Source: Dryocosmus kuriphilus (lineage: Eukaryota > Arthropoda > Insecta > Hymenoptera > Cynipidae). Taken from it: a stretch of 64,000 nt of DNA. The position numbers were made by a program, and so were the translations under genes. The stretch covers positions 30,335,935-30,399,934 of the forward strand of contig CM076196.1 in the NCBI GenBank assembly GCA_038277395.1. The letters are read 5' to 3'. Under the pieces are notes generated by a model. It did not search any database, was not told the origin of the DNA, and worked only from the letters and a program-made list of their open reading frames with translations. Every line of letters starts with the position of its first letter. The first letter of the stretch is position 1. This document shows, piece by piece, positions 33,061 to 44,052 of the stretch.

Positions 33061-36000
33061 TACGCAGGACGTTTTGGGGTTGTTATTTTATCATCCCCTA
33101 AATCTACAAGTTTGGAAGTTAACATTCTCTGACAACCAAATCAGGGATATTTTTTTCTTAAACTTCTGGGGCCGGATATTACTAAAATATGATTACAGGA
33201 AACATCCCCTAGTAGCTCAAGTGTGTGAATTTATATTAAAGGTTGCTTTATCATCCTCTAAACGTATAAGCAAGGAAATAGACATTTTATAACAAAAAAA
33301 TCTGGAGATGATGACCCTTAGAATAAATTGACACATTTTTCGTACCAGGGGATGTTTCTTATAATCATTTTTCAGCAAGATGCGACCCCAATAGATGTAT
33401 AAAAAAAATCCGTGATTTTGATTGTTTGAAAATGTCGATTTCCTTGCTTGTATGTTTATATGATGATAAAACATCCCTTAAAATAAATTCACCCACTTTT
33501 CTTAGTAGGGATTGTTTTCTGTAATTATTCTGTAGTGATATTCGACCCCAATAGTTTAATAAAAAACAGCCCGAGATTTTGTCGTTATAGAATGTCGATT
33601 TTCTTTCTTATGGGTTTAGAGTATGATAAAACAACCCTTAAAATCAATTCACACACTTTTGCTAGTAAGGATTGTTTTCTGTAATCATTTTGGAGCGATA
33701 TTCGACCGCAGTAGTTTAATAAAGAAATATCCCGTGATTCTGGTCATTAGAAAATATCGATTTCCTTACCATACGTTTAGAGGATGATAAAACAACCCTT
33801 AAAATTAATTCACACATTTTTCCTACCAGGAGATGTTTCTTATAATCATTTTGCAGCAATATCTGACCCCAATAGACGTATTAAAAAAATTCCGTGATTT
33901 GGATTATTTTAAAATGTCGATTACCTTGCTTTATGTCTATAGGATGATAAAATATCCCTTAAAATAAATTCACACACTCTTCCTATAAGGGGTGTTTTCT
34001 AGTTATTCTGTAGCGACATCTGACCTTAATAGTTTAATATAAAGTATCTCGAGATGTTGTCGTTATAAAATGTCGATTTCCTTGCTTATAGGTTTAGGGT
34101 GCGATAAAGTAAACCTTAAAATAAATCCACAAACTTTCCACAAGGGGTTGTTTCCTGTAATCATTTTAGAGCGACATCCAACCCCAATAGTTTAATAAAA
34201 AAAACAGCCCGAGATTTTGTCGTTAATGAATGTCGATTTCCTTGCTTATAGGTTTAGGGTGCGATAAAGTAAACCTTAAAATAAATCCACAAACTTTCTA
34301 CAAGGGGTTGTTTCCTGTAATCATTTTAGAGCGATATCCAACCCCAATAGTTTAATAAAAAAACAGCCCGAGATTTTGTCGTTAATGAATGTCGATTTCC
34401 TTGCTTATAGGTTTAGGGTGCGATAAAGTAAACCTTAAAATAAATCCACAAACTTTCTACAAGGGGTTGTTTCCTGTAATCATTTTAGAGCGATATCCAA
34501 CCCCAATAGTTTAATAAAAAAACAGCCCGAGATTTTGTCGTTAATGAATGTCGATTTCCTTGCTTATAGGTTTAGGGTATGACAAAACAACCCTTAAAAT
34601 AAATTCACACACTTTTTCTACAGGGGGTTGTTGCCTGTCATTATTTCAGAGCGATATTCGACCCCCGTAGTTTAATAAAGAAATATCCCGTGATTCTGGC
34701 GATTGAAAAATGTCGATTTAAATTGATGTACGTTTAGAGGATGATAAAATGGACCTTAAAATTGATTCACACATTTTTCGTACAAGGGGATGTTTCTTAT
34801 AATCATTTTGCAGCAATATCCGACCTCAAAAGATGTATAAAAAAATCCCGTGATTTTTATTGTTTGAAAATTTCGATTTCTTTGCTTGTATGTTCATAGG
34901 ATGACAAAACATCCCTTAAAATAAATTCACACACTTTTCATAGGAGGGGTTGTTTTCTGTGACTATTATGTAGCGATATCCGACCCCAATAGTTTAATAA
35001 AAAACAGCCCGAGATTTTGTGGTTATAAAATGTCAATTTCCTTACTTATAGGTTTAGAGTATGATAAAACAACCCTTAAAATAAATTCACACACTTTTTC
35101 TACAGGGGTTGTCGCCTGTCATTATTTAAGAGCGATATTCGACCCCAGTAGTTTAATAAAGAAATATCCCGTGATTCTGGCGATTAAAAAATGTCGATTT
35201 AAATTGATGTACGTTTAGAGGATGATAAAATGGACCTTAAAATTGATTCACACATTTTTCGTACAAGGGGATGTTTCTTATAATCATTTTGCAGCAATAT
35301 CCGACCCCAAAAGACGTATAAAAAAATCCCGTGATTTTGATTATTTTAAAATGTCGATTACCTTGCTTTATGTCTATAGGATGATAAAATATCCCTTAAA
35401 ATAAATTCACACACTTTTCCTATAAGGGGTGTTTTCTAATTATTCTGTAGCGACATCTGGCCTTAATAGTTTAATAAAAAGCATCTCGAGATGTTGTCGT
35501 TATAAAATGTCGATTTCCTTGCTTATAGGTTTAGGGTGCGAAAAAGTAAACCGTAAAATAAATCCACAAACTTTCTACAAGGGATTGTTTCCTGTAATCA
35601 TTTTGGAGCGATATCCAACCCCAATAGTTTAATAAAAAAGCAGCCCGAGATTTTGTCGTTAATGAATATCGAGTTCCTTGCTTATAGGTTTAGGGTATGA
35701 AAAAACAACCCTTAAAATAAATTCACACACTTTTTCTACAGAAGGTTGTTGCCTGTCATAATTTCGGAGCGATATTTGACCGCAATAGTTTAATAAAGAA
35801 CTATCCCGTGATTCTGGCCACTAAAAAATGTCGATTTCCTTGATGTACGTTTAGAGGATGATAAAATGGACCTTAAAATTGATTCACACATTTTTCGTAC
35901 AAGGGGATGTTTCTTATAATCATTTTGCAGCAATATCCGACCCCAAAAGACGTATAAAAAAATCCCGTGATTTTGATTGTTTAAAATGTCGATTATCTTG

Positions 36001-37100
36001 CTTTATGTCTATAGGATGATAAAACGTCCCGTAAAATAAATTCACACACTTTTCCTAATAGGGGTTGTTTTCTAATTATTCTGTAGCGACATCCGACCTT
36101 AATAGTTTAATAAAAAGCATCTCGAGTTGTTGTCGTTATAAAATGTCGATTTCCTTGCTTATAGGTTTAGGGTGCGATAAAATAACCCTTAAAACAAATT
36201 CACACAGACTTTCTACAAGAGGTTGTTTCCTGTAATTATTTTGGAACGATATTCGACCCCAGTAGTTTAATAGAGAAATATCCCGTGATTCTGGCCATTA
36301 AAAAATGTAGATTTCCTCGCTTATAAGTTTAGAGTATGATAAAAAGACCCTTAAAATAAATTCACGCATTTTTCCTACCAGGGGATGTTTCTTATAATCA
36401 TGCAGCAATATCCGACCCCAATAGATGTATTTGAAAAATCCCGTGATTTTGGTTGTTTGAAAAGATCGATTTCCTTGCTTGTATGTTTATAGGATGATAA
36501 AAGTTCCCTTAAAATAAATTCACACACTTTTTCTACCAGGGGTATTTTCCTGTAATCATTTTGTAGCGATATCCGACCCCAATAGCTTAATAAAAAACAA
36601 CCCGAAATTTGTTGTCTTATAAAATATCGATTTCCTTGCTTATAGGTTTATGGTGCGATAAAACAACCCTTAAAATAAATTCACACACTTTCTACAAGGA
36701 GTTGTTTCCTGTAATCATTTTGTAGCGATATCCGACCCCAATAGCTTAATAAAAAACAACCCGAAATTTGTTGTCTTATAAAATATCGATTTCCTTGCTT
36801 ATAGGTTTATGGTGCGATAAAACAACCCTTAAAATAAATTCACACACTTTCTACAAGGAGTTGTTTCCTGTAATCATTTTGTAGCGATATCCGACCCCAA
36901 TAGCTTAATAAAAAACAACCCGAGATTTGTTGTCTTATAAAATATCGATTTCCTTGCTTATAGGTTTATGGTGCGATAAAACAACCCTCAAAATAAATTC
37001 ACACACTTTTGCTACCAGGGTATGTTTCTTTTAATCATTTTTTAGCAATATCCGACAGTTATAGTTTAATCGGAAAATAGCCCATGATTTTTATTGTTAG
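33060..37100 (+). repeat. Satellite array of about 158-bp units
   Basis: Roughly 25 head-to-tail units each contain TTCACACACTTTT, a GGGGATGTTTCTTATAATCA or GGGTTGTTTCCTGTAATCA block, CGACCCCAATAG, a CCCGTGATTTT or CCCGAGATTTT block, and TGTCGATTTCCTTGC. Successive units are 157-160 bp apart. A unit variant with GATGTACGTTTAGAGGATG occurs at about 34727, 35204 and 35842, spacings of 3 and 4 units, so higher-order repetition is present. Units at 34080-34560 are almost identical to each other, as are those at 36600-36980, indicating recent local duplication. Confidence 0.93.
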
Positions 37101-38640
37101 AAGCTCCGAATGTCTAAAGTACACAAAGATTAAAATCTTACTTTGACAAATATGTTTCACAACGTACTCTTCACTTCTACGAATTTCACGACGTACATGA
37201 ATAAGAAAGAACAGAAAAAATTATTAAATTGTTTTGAATATTAAAAAAACTGAGCGAAAAAAATTGAATCTGGCGATTTTGAGAAACTCGATTTTGAAAA
37301 TTTCTTTAAAACAATTAATAACAGTTTTAAAAAAAATTGAATCTTAAGAAGTAAAAGAGTACGAAAAAGTGCAAAATGCGTCCTAATAAAAGACAAAAGT
37401 TCTACTTTTCTGTAGTCTGTTTTATACCTTATTGTGTTTACTTGTATTTTCATGTAAAAATGATTATATGGTTTCAGAAGACTTGGAGGGAAAACTCGAG
37501 ATTTCAAGAGATTTAAATTTCCGAGATTTCAAAAACATTAATAATATTTACAAACATTTTAAAAGACTTCTGGAGATTTAAAATATTTCACAGTTATGTA
37601 AACAATTTCTGTTTTTATAAAAGGAAAGATCAAGTATATTAGGACTCTAAATTCCTAAAATTATTATTTGTTTTCTAAAACGTTTAGTTTACTTGACAAA
37701 ATTCCTATTCAATTCATAATTTTTTAATAAATGAGAGAATAAATCATTTTTCTTTGTGAATAATAAATTACGATTGAAGCTTTAAAAGATTCTATAAAAT
37801 ATTTAAATAAATTTTAAGAGAGTCAAAAATATTTTAAAGATTTCCAAAATTCCAATGAAGTTCCAAAGATAACAAAAATTTCAAGGTATTTCCAGGAATT
37901 TCACGGGTATTCCTTGAAATTTTGGAAATCTCTTGAGACTCTATGGAATCCGAAGAAATCCCTTGAAATAAAATTTAATTTATTCCCTGTAGATCTCTAA
38001 AAGTTCGTTGAAATCCCTTAAAATCCTTTTAAATCTTTAAAGTCTCTTAAAATCTTTAAAATCCTTAAAGATTCTGTAAAATAAAAATTAATTTCTTATT
38101 AATTTGTTTTCTTTTATAATTTGAATTTACCGCCCTTGTTAAATTTAAACCATAAATTTTTGCGCAAAATTCAAATAATTTAATTATCAAGTGGTCAAAT
38201 TACTCTTGAAGCGGTAATATTTCCAGAATATTTTAGAATTTTTTTATTTACAATCATCATGTGAAAAATTTCCAGAGAAACGAGACACTTTAAAATGAAA
38301 ATTTCTCTAAATATTAGGAAAATTTCTTATTTTGACGGAAAAATCGTTTTCCCTAACCAACATTGGGAATGCTCCTTAGGAAAATTACTCCTAAAAATTG
38401 ATTTTCCCAAATAACATGGAATTCTTTTATTCCAAACTTGTGTGCAAATTTTCTAAAACGAAGAGGAATATTTTTTTAAAAAGTGAACATTTTTCTAGTG
38501 TAAATTCGGAAATTGTCGAATGAATCCATTTTCTTCCTTAATAATCTCGAAAAATATGTTTAAAGCGTGCATAGATTAAAATCTCACTTTTACAAACAGT
38601 TTACAGATAAGACTTTTATGTGTTTAATATTCGTCCAAAG
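37101..38640. repeat. Dispersed AT repeats, no gene
   Basis: The 37105-37200 part resembles 7790-7860 (AGATTAAAATCT.ACTTTG..AAATA) and so forms the right flank of the satellite in the same dispersed repeat. 37500-38060 is degenerate TTTCAAGG/AAATCCTTT sequence of the kind seen at 23-31 kb. A third AGATTAAAATCTCACTTT occurs near 38572. Confidence 0.55.
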
Positions 38641-38679
38641 CCTTTAGAGAAGGCTGTAAGAATTTGTTTGTGGAATGCA

Positions 38680-39040
38680 AATCAAAATCATGGTAACACA
38701 AATTACACACCAATGCTTAGGAAAACTTTCCCCAAGATATTTTGGGTATATTTCACCAAGATATATTAGAGAGTATTTTCTTCGTGGGCAACTTTTTGCG
38801 AATATTGTATGGGACAATTCCCTAATAATGGTGTCGAATATTTCCTACAGGTTCAAGGACTTATCCAGAATATCCGGGGGAATTTCCCCCAAAATCAAGG
38901 TAACGCAAGTTACACCAAAATTTCGTTCAGACATTTTTGGGGACATTTTCACAAGATATCTTGGGGAATATTTCTTAAAATCTAAGGAACTTTTCCCGAA
39001 TATTCTATGGGAAATTCCCTTATAATGGTGTTGAATATTA
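38680..39040 (+). repeat. Two-copy direct repeat of about 200 bp
   Basis: AATCATGGTAACACAAATTACACACCAA (first 20 bases are diagnostic) at 38685 recurs in diverged form at 38893 as AATCAAGGTAACGCAAGTTACACCAA-type sequence, each followed by CAAGATAT.TTGGG and CCCTTATAATGGTG-like blocks. The open frame across it (116 codons) shows no domain. Confidence 0.6.
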
Positions 39041-39683
39041 TACCTAAATATTATACGTCAAGGATAATTTGATCAAAATCGCAAAATAGCTGCAGTGCAC
39101 TCAAAAACAGGCTCAAAAACTCTGAAAGTCAAAAACCCAGAAACATATATCCCCAAATTCATTGGAAAATTTTCCAACTCTTTTTGGGAAGATCGAAATG
39201 TGGATGTTAGGAATTCCCTAATCTAATTCCATCTCCTGATAACTAATCCCCATATATACATATGAGAAATGTTTGTCTTCTTTTAATCCGGTACGGAGTT
39301 CTTCATGTTTAGTTTTGAAGAACTAGCATGAATTAGTGAAAACTTCGTAACAAAATGATAGGGTTTCTTCCTGTTTATCTTATTTCGAGAACAATTTCAG
39401 AATTTACTGAAACGACCCTCATCGCTGGTATTACACAACATCATGTATAATAAATGACTCGACCAGAAACTGCACTTACCTTTAACTACCAGCGAGTTCC
39501 CAACTATTTACCCGAATTATGTATCCATTCGGAAAATACAACTAAGCATTATACGGAACAATTTAATGGGAGGATATAGGCCAGGCTCTTAAAATAAATA
39601 ATAATTATGGATTATTTATTCATAAATGTATGTAACATTTTCACATAATTTAAGTTTTTACATCTTTAATGTTTATTGCAGAC
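39041..39683. other. Intergenic, no gene seen
   Basis: AT-rich sequence without a supported open frame or repeat before PLE-B. Confidence 0.35.
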
Positions 39684-40138
39684 TATAGTTTTTATATTTT
39701 AGATGTAAAAGAGACATTTTTTTGTTGATTACTGGTCCTTTATTAAAAAGATGAGAAAAGACTGAGAGTCTCTCAGCAATTCTTAATACACACGACGCGA
39801 CGTTTCGACTGTACTCTACAGTCCTCATCAGATTGAAAAATGGAAAAACACTTATGACCTGTGTGACAAAAGTGGACAATGAAATAAAGTACTTTTAAAA
39901 GTTAAAATAGCTCAAATATGAGTTACCTGATAGACAGGGCCGGCCTTAACCATCCAGGCGCCCCAGGCGAGTCATTCATTTGGCGCCCCTTATTATTTTA
40001 TATTATAATTAAAAGAAACTTACATTGAATTTGGTACCATATTTTTTACTTAATTAAATGTTAAATATAATACAAAAGGACAAACATTTATTTATTATTA
40101 TTTCGAATATTAACACAGATAACTAAAAAATAACTTTC

Positions 40139-42523
40139 CTAGCTTTTTTCAGCAAACTCTCTGATAATACTGGCTAAATCTAGATTTTCTGCGACTTGAT
40201 TTTCAATTGAAAGCGAGGCTAAATTTGATAATCTCTTTTGAGACATTGTAGACCGCAAGTACGTTTCTATTAATTTAAGTTTAGAAAAACTGCGCTCGCC
40301 ACTTGCAACAGTCACTGGTATTGTTAAGAGAATACGCAACGTTATCCAAACGTTTGGATATAATTCCTGAAGATTGTGCTTTTTGATGAAGTTTGAAGCT
40401 TCGATAGGTGTTGCCTGATCGTCTTCCAGATAGTGTTGCAGACCTAAAATTTCATCGCACAACAAATCTCCATTAATGTCTGATTTAAAGTTGACCGTTA
40501 ACTTTTCTTGCAATGTAGAACAATGTTGCATTAGTTGTTCCTTGTTTTGATTTTTTTTAATGTCAAACAAGAAATTCCACGTAGCAGAAAAATCTTGCAT
40601 CTGTTTAATTTTTTTCCTTCATAGACATAAGCACAGTGTCCTGAAGAGAATTAAAAAGCTCTACTTCTAATAGTTTTTTTGGGTCAATTATTGGTTCATC
40701 AACAGCCTCTTCACCCGGTCTGCGTTTAATGCGTCTTAGTCGTGCTTGCGGTTTGAAAATTGGTTGCGTATCAAGCTCCGATGCTAATTCAGTTGCTGTT
40801 ACATTAGCCTGTTCGAAACCTGTTTTTCTATATGTTTCCAAATAAGAGCAACATTTATCAAGCATTTCGGTGAAGTCGACAAAGTTAAGTTTAGGTGACT
40901 GACTTGCTTTGCTCACAACGTTAATTTGAAACAGAACATCATACCATATTATTAGAGAAACGATAAAGCTAAAGTCTCTTATTTGTCCTCCCAGTGTGGT
41001 CGCTTCGTGTGACGCCGCAGCATCGCTGTGTTTGGCAACATCGGCCAAGGAAACCGAAGCATCATGTATTTCACATAACTGATAACGAACCGCTTTAACG
41101 CTTTCAATTCGAGCTTCCCAGCGCGTGTCACTTAAATTCTTCAGGGTGTATATTTTCAAATGATCGGTCAAAATTTTCCATCTTTTTACCGATCCTGCAA
41201 ATAGATTAAAACATTGTTTGTAAAATTCCAAAGAGGGTCACGGATTTTACTGATGATTTTGCGGCATCACACAATACTGAGTTATAACTATGGCATCCAC
41301 ATGGTACAAAAAAAGCTAATGGATTTAAGTTCGTAATTCTTTTCTGTACGCCCTTGTTTTTTTCCCTTCATGTTCGCGCCATTATCATAACCTTGTCCAC
41401 TGCAGTCATTAATGTTAAGGCCATGATCCGTCAATGTTTTTAAAATGCTTTCTGTTAGACCTGCACCCGTTGTATCATCTATTTGCAAAAACGAAATAAA
41501 ATATTCTTTCACGCTTACAACATCCTCTGTTATATCGGCGCATCTTAATGTGACTGAAAGTTGCTCTTTATGACTTATATCAGGAGTACAATCAGCTATG
41601 ATTGCATAATACTTTGAATCCTTTATGCGAGATATTATCGTAGAAATAACTGTTGATGCCATGAGTTCTATTAATTCATTTTGTATATTTTTGCCGCAAT
41701 AATGGTCAGCCAAATCACCGTTCACTGCTAATCTGACATGTTCTTCCATGATAGGGTCAAACTTTGCCAATTCAGCTTTAGTCCATTGAAGAAACGCTTT
41801 TTTATGTGCAGGACTATTTTCATGCATTTTCAAAGTTTCACTCAAATTTTTCCAATACCTGAAGCCTTCAGTAGTAGCCAAATTTGCAGTTGACTTTAAA
41901 TCAAACAGTCGACAACAAAAACAAAATACGCAATCTTTTGATTCTGAATAAACTAACCACCGACGTTTAATAGTTTCCTTGTTTAACAGCTTTCTTGAGT
42001 AATGAACTGAAGAGAAATGACGCCCACTTCCATCTTTGGGAAAATTATTCAGATGTACTTGTGATGGTCCACACAGCATAATGTGATCTATATTTCTCGA
42101 ATTAAGTACTTTTGGCCACGTAGCTACATCAGAAACATTGTATTTTTTTCCTCAGCTTACGCTAATACTTTCATCAGCCAGAGAAAGCATATGTTGATTT
42201 TGACTTGAAGACAACTCAGATGGTTCATGCAAGGATATAGGCTGGTCAGGTTGGTCACTTTGAATAGATGTTTCTGTATTTTTAGTGCCTAATTGTTCAG
42301 AATCTACAGAAATATTGACTTTTACATGGCTTTTGGATTCTGACGTAAAACTGGTGATTTCAGATTCCATATCTGAAGTATTAGCTTTAGGAATTCCTTT
42401 AAAGTATTTATGAATATTCATATGTTTTTTACTTTCTTCAAAAACTTTGTCTTTTTCAGCTTTCCTCTTCCGATTTTCTGCACCAGAAAGCTTCTTTTTA
42501 ACAATATCTTTATTTTCTGCCAT
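40139..42523 (-). pseudogene. hAT transposase (ZMYM1/TTF-zinc-finger type), broken
   Basis: An ATG at 42523 opens a charged N-terminal part (42523-42152) rich in Lys/Glu and Ser. The next block (42079-41288) starts MLCGPSQVHLNNFPKD, carries the TTF-like zinc finger with CVFCFCCRLF, and the DUF4371-type core with AIIADCTPDISHKEQ and CSGQGYDNGANM. Block three (41231-40605) has SVKRWKILTDHL and NLSDTRWEARIESVKA. Block four (40600-40139) is the hAT dimerisation domain, ILLTIPVTVASGERSFSKLK. Frameshifts lie near 42150, 41290-41230 and in the T run at about 40608. Resembles the zinc finger MYM-type 1-like proteins that derive from hAT elements. Not functional as it stands. Confidence 0.92.
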
Positions 42524-43040
42524 AATTCAATAATTTCGTTAGTAACTGCATTAATTACTCTATTTCACGATCCAACATAATATTACCTAAAAAGTCTGAC
42601 CTACAAAATTCGAATAAAATATGTGCTTATAATACTATGAATATAGTAGTATAATACTACAGAAATTACACTACACAAATTGAATACGATCAATATAATA
42701 ATTTTTCCATTTTTTATACATTACCTACCTCGCTTAGTTGTACTCTGTAAGTGTTTGCAAACAATAACCTCTTTTACAGTTCTAATATTCGCAAATCGCG
42801 GGCAATCGACACTCAAACTTTATCTGTCGTCTGCTAGTTGGGTATGAAACTCCACATTTCCTATAATAATTGAAAAATATATATTTCCAATTATCAGTGT
42901 TTCTTTCAGTGGAAAAAAAGTCGAAAAAGTTTTTGCAATATACAAACATCACTACTGATCAATTATAATATTTATCACCATTAACTACGTTACTCAGATA
43001 GAAGTGCAATGCAATACTCTCTGACAGCCAGCATCTCAAA
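42524..43040. other. hAT 5' non-coding region
   Basis: Lies between the transposase ATG and the hairpin. AT-rich with no open frame; expected to contain the transposase promoter, though no element is certain. Confidence 0.4.
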
Positions 43041-43265
43041 CATAGAGATATTACAGATAGAGGTAAAAAGGTATAGGCTGAAAGTGTCTCCCCAATTCCC
43101 TCTGTGATAGAAAGAGAAAGGAAATGAAAGGGGCTACCTGTCTCTCTCTCAATGCATGAGAGAGAGACAGGTAGCCCCTTTCATTTCCTTTCTCTTTCTA
43201 TTAGGGAGACGCTTCCTCTCATAGGAAAGCCTATACCTTTTTACCTCTATCTCTTATATCTCTAT
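43041..43265. repeat. Long hairpin with 44-bp perfect central arms
   Basis: 43107-43150 and 43158-43201 are perfect reverse complements around a 7-base loop, AATGCAT. The stem continues with a few mismatches to about 43041 and 43265 (AGATAGAGGTAAAAAGGTAT on the left, inverse on the right). The core is CT/GA-rich with GAGAGAGACAGGTAGCCCC. No coding frame explains this conservation of complementarity. Confidence 0.9.
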
Positions 43266-44052
43266 GATCTCAAAACATATGTGAGCAACTATATCTGGAC
43301 AGGGTTCAGAAATAAAAAGCACAGCCTTATAGTTATAGAAACAGGTATTCAAGTAACCTGCGTCAAGCGAGTGCCACGCGCTGACGCGCGCGGCGTCCCC
43401 TGGACCTCGGCGCCCCAGGCGACCGCCCCGGTCACCTTACCCTAAAGCCGGCCCTGCTGATAGATAGAATATGCCGTAATAGTTGTATAAAATGATGTGT
43501 TCTGCTGGCCGGAATTATTAGTAAATTTGATATTTATTAATGGACATAACACAGAACATAGATTTTTTTTAAATCATTCCGTCCAGCAGACTGACATCTG
43601 TTTCGGAAATTACAAGTAGGTGACCGTAAACAAGGTGGTTTGACCATCTGTAAGTATAGAGAGTGTAGTTATGCGCATGACGTATTGCTGACGTCAGTGT
43701 TACGTGTTGAAATATGAATACAATATTATAAACCGCTGATGTATTGGGTTAAATACAGAATTTATCAATTTAAAATGTTTTTTGACAAGCATATTTGTGT
43801 AAAAATATAATGTACTATTTAATAGTACGAATAAGGCTATTATAAGTGATGCTCATATTATCTATGTCTGTTTTAAAGTTAATATTATTATTATTTTTCA
43901 CAATATGGAACATCTCCATGAAAATACGTTTGTAATAATGTGACTCTTTATTTAGAACGTTAAAATTGACAAAATCAAAGGAATTTTTATTTTGGGTTGC
44001 GTGTTTTGAAAGTGCAGTGTTGATTTTGTTATTAATACAGTCTCTACGATGG

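Larger units (their letters stand above)
39935..43456 (-). mobile_element. hAT transposon, 8-bp TSD
   Basis: CTGATAGA flanks it at 39927-39934 and 43457-43464. The ends are CAGGGCCGGCCTTA and the inverted TAAAGCCGGCCCTG. Sub-terminal GGCGCCCCAGGCGA appears at both sides. The interior carries a minus-strand transposase gene broken in several places. The 8-bp duplication and CAGGG ends are diagnostic of hAT. Confidence 0.94.

Noticed and set aside
33074..35632. Short frames in the satellite array
   Set aside because: Fall inside repeated units and differ only by point changes removing stops.
33060..37100. Regular repeats resembling a CRISPR array
   Set aside because: Units are about 158 bp with no unique spacers of equal length, in a eukaryotic context; this is satellite DNA.
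43966..44050. First ~28 codons of the long PLE-B frame as part of the protein
   Set aside because: They lie in the inverted arm (complement of 45768 onward) and are fused only by the head-to-head junction.
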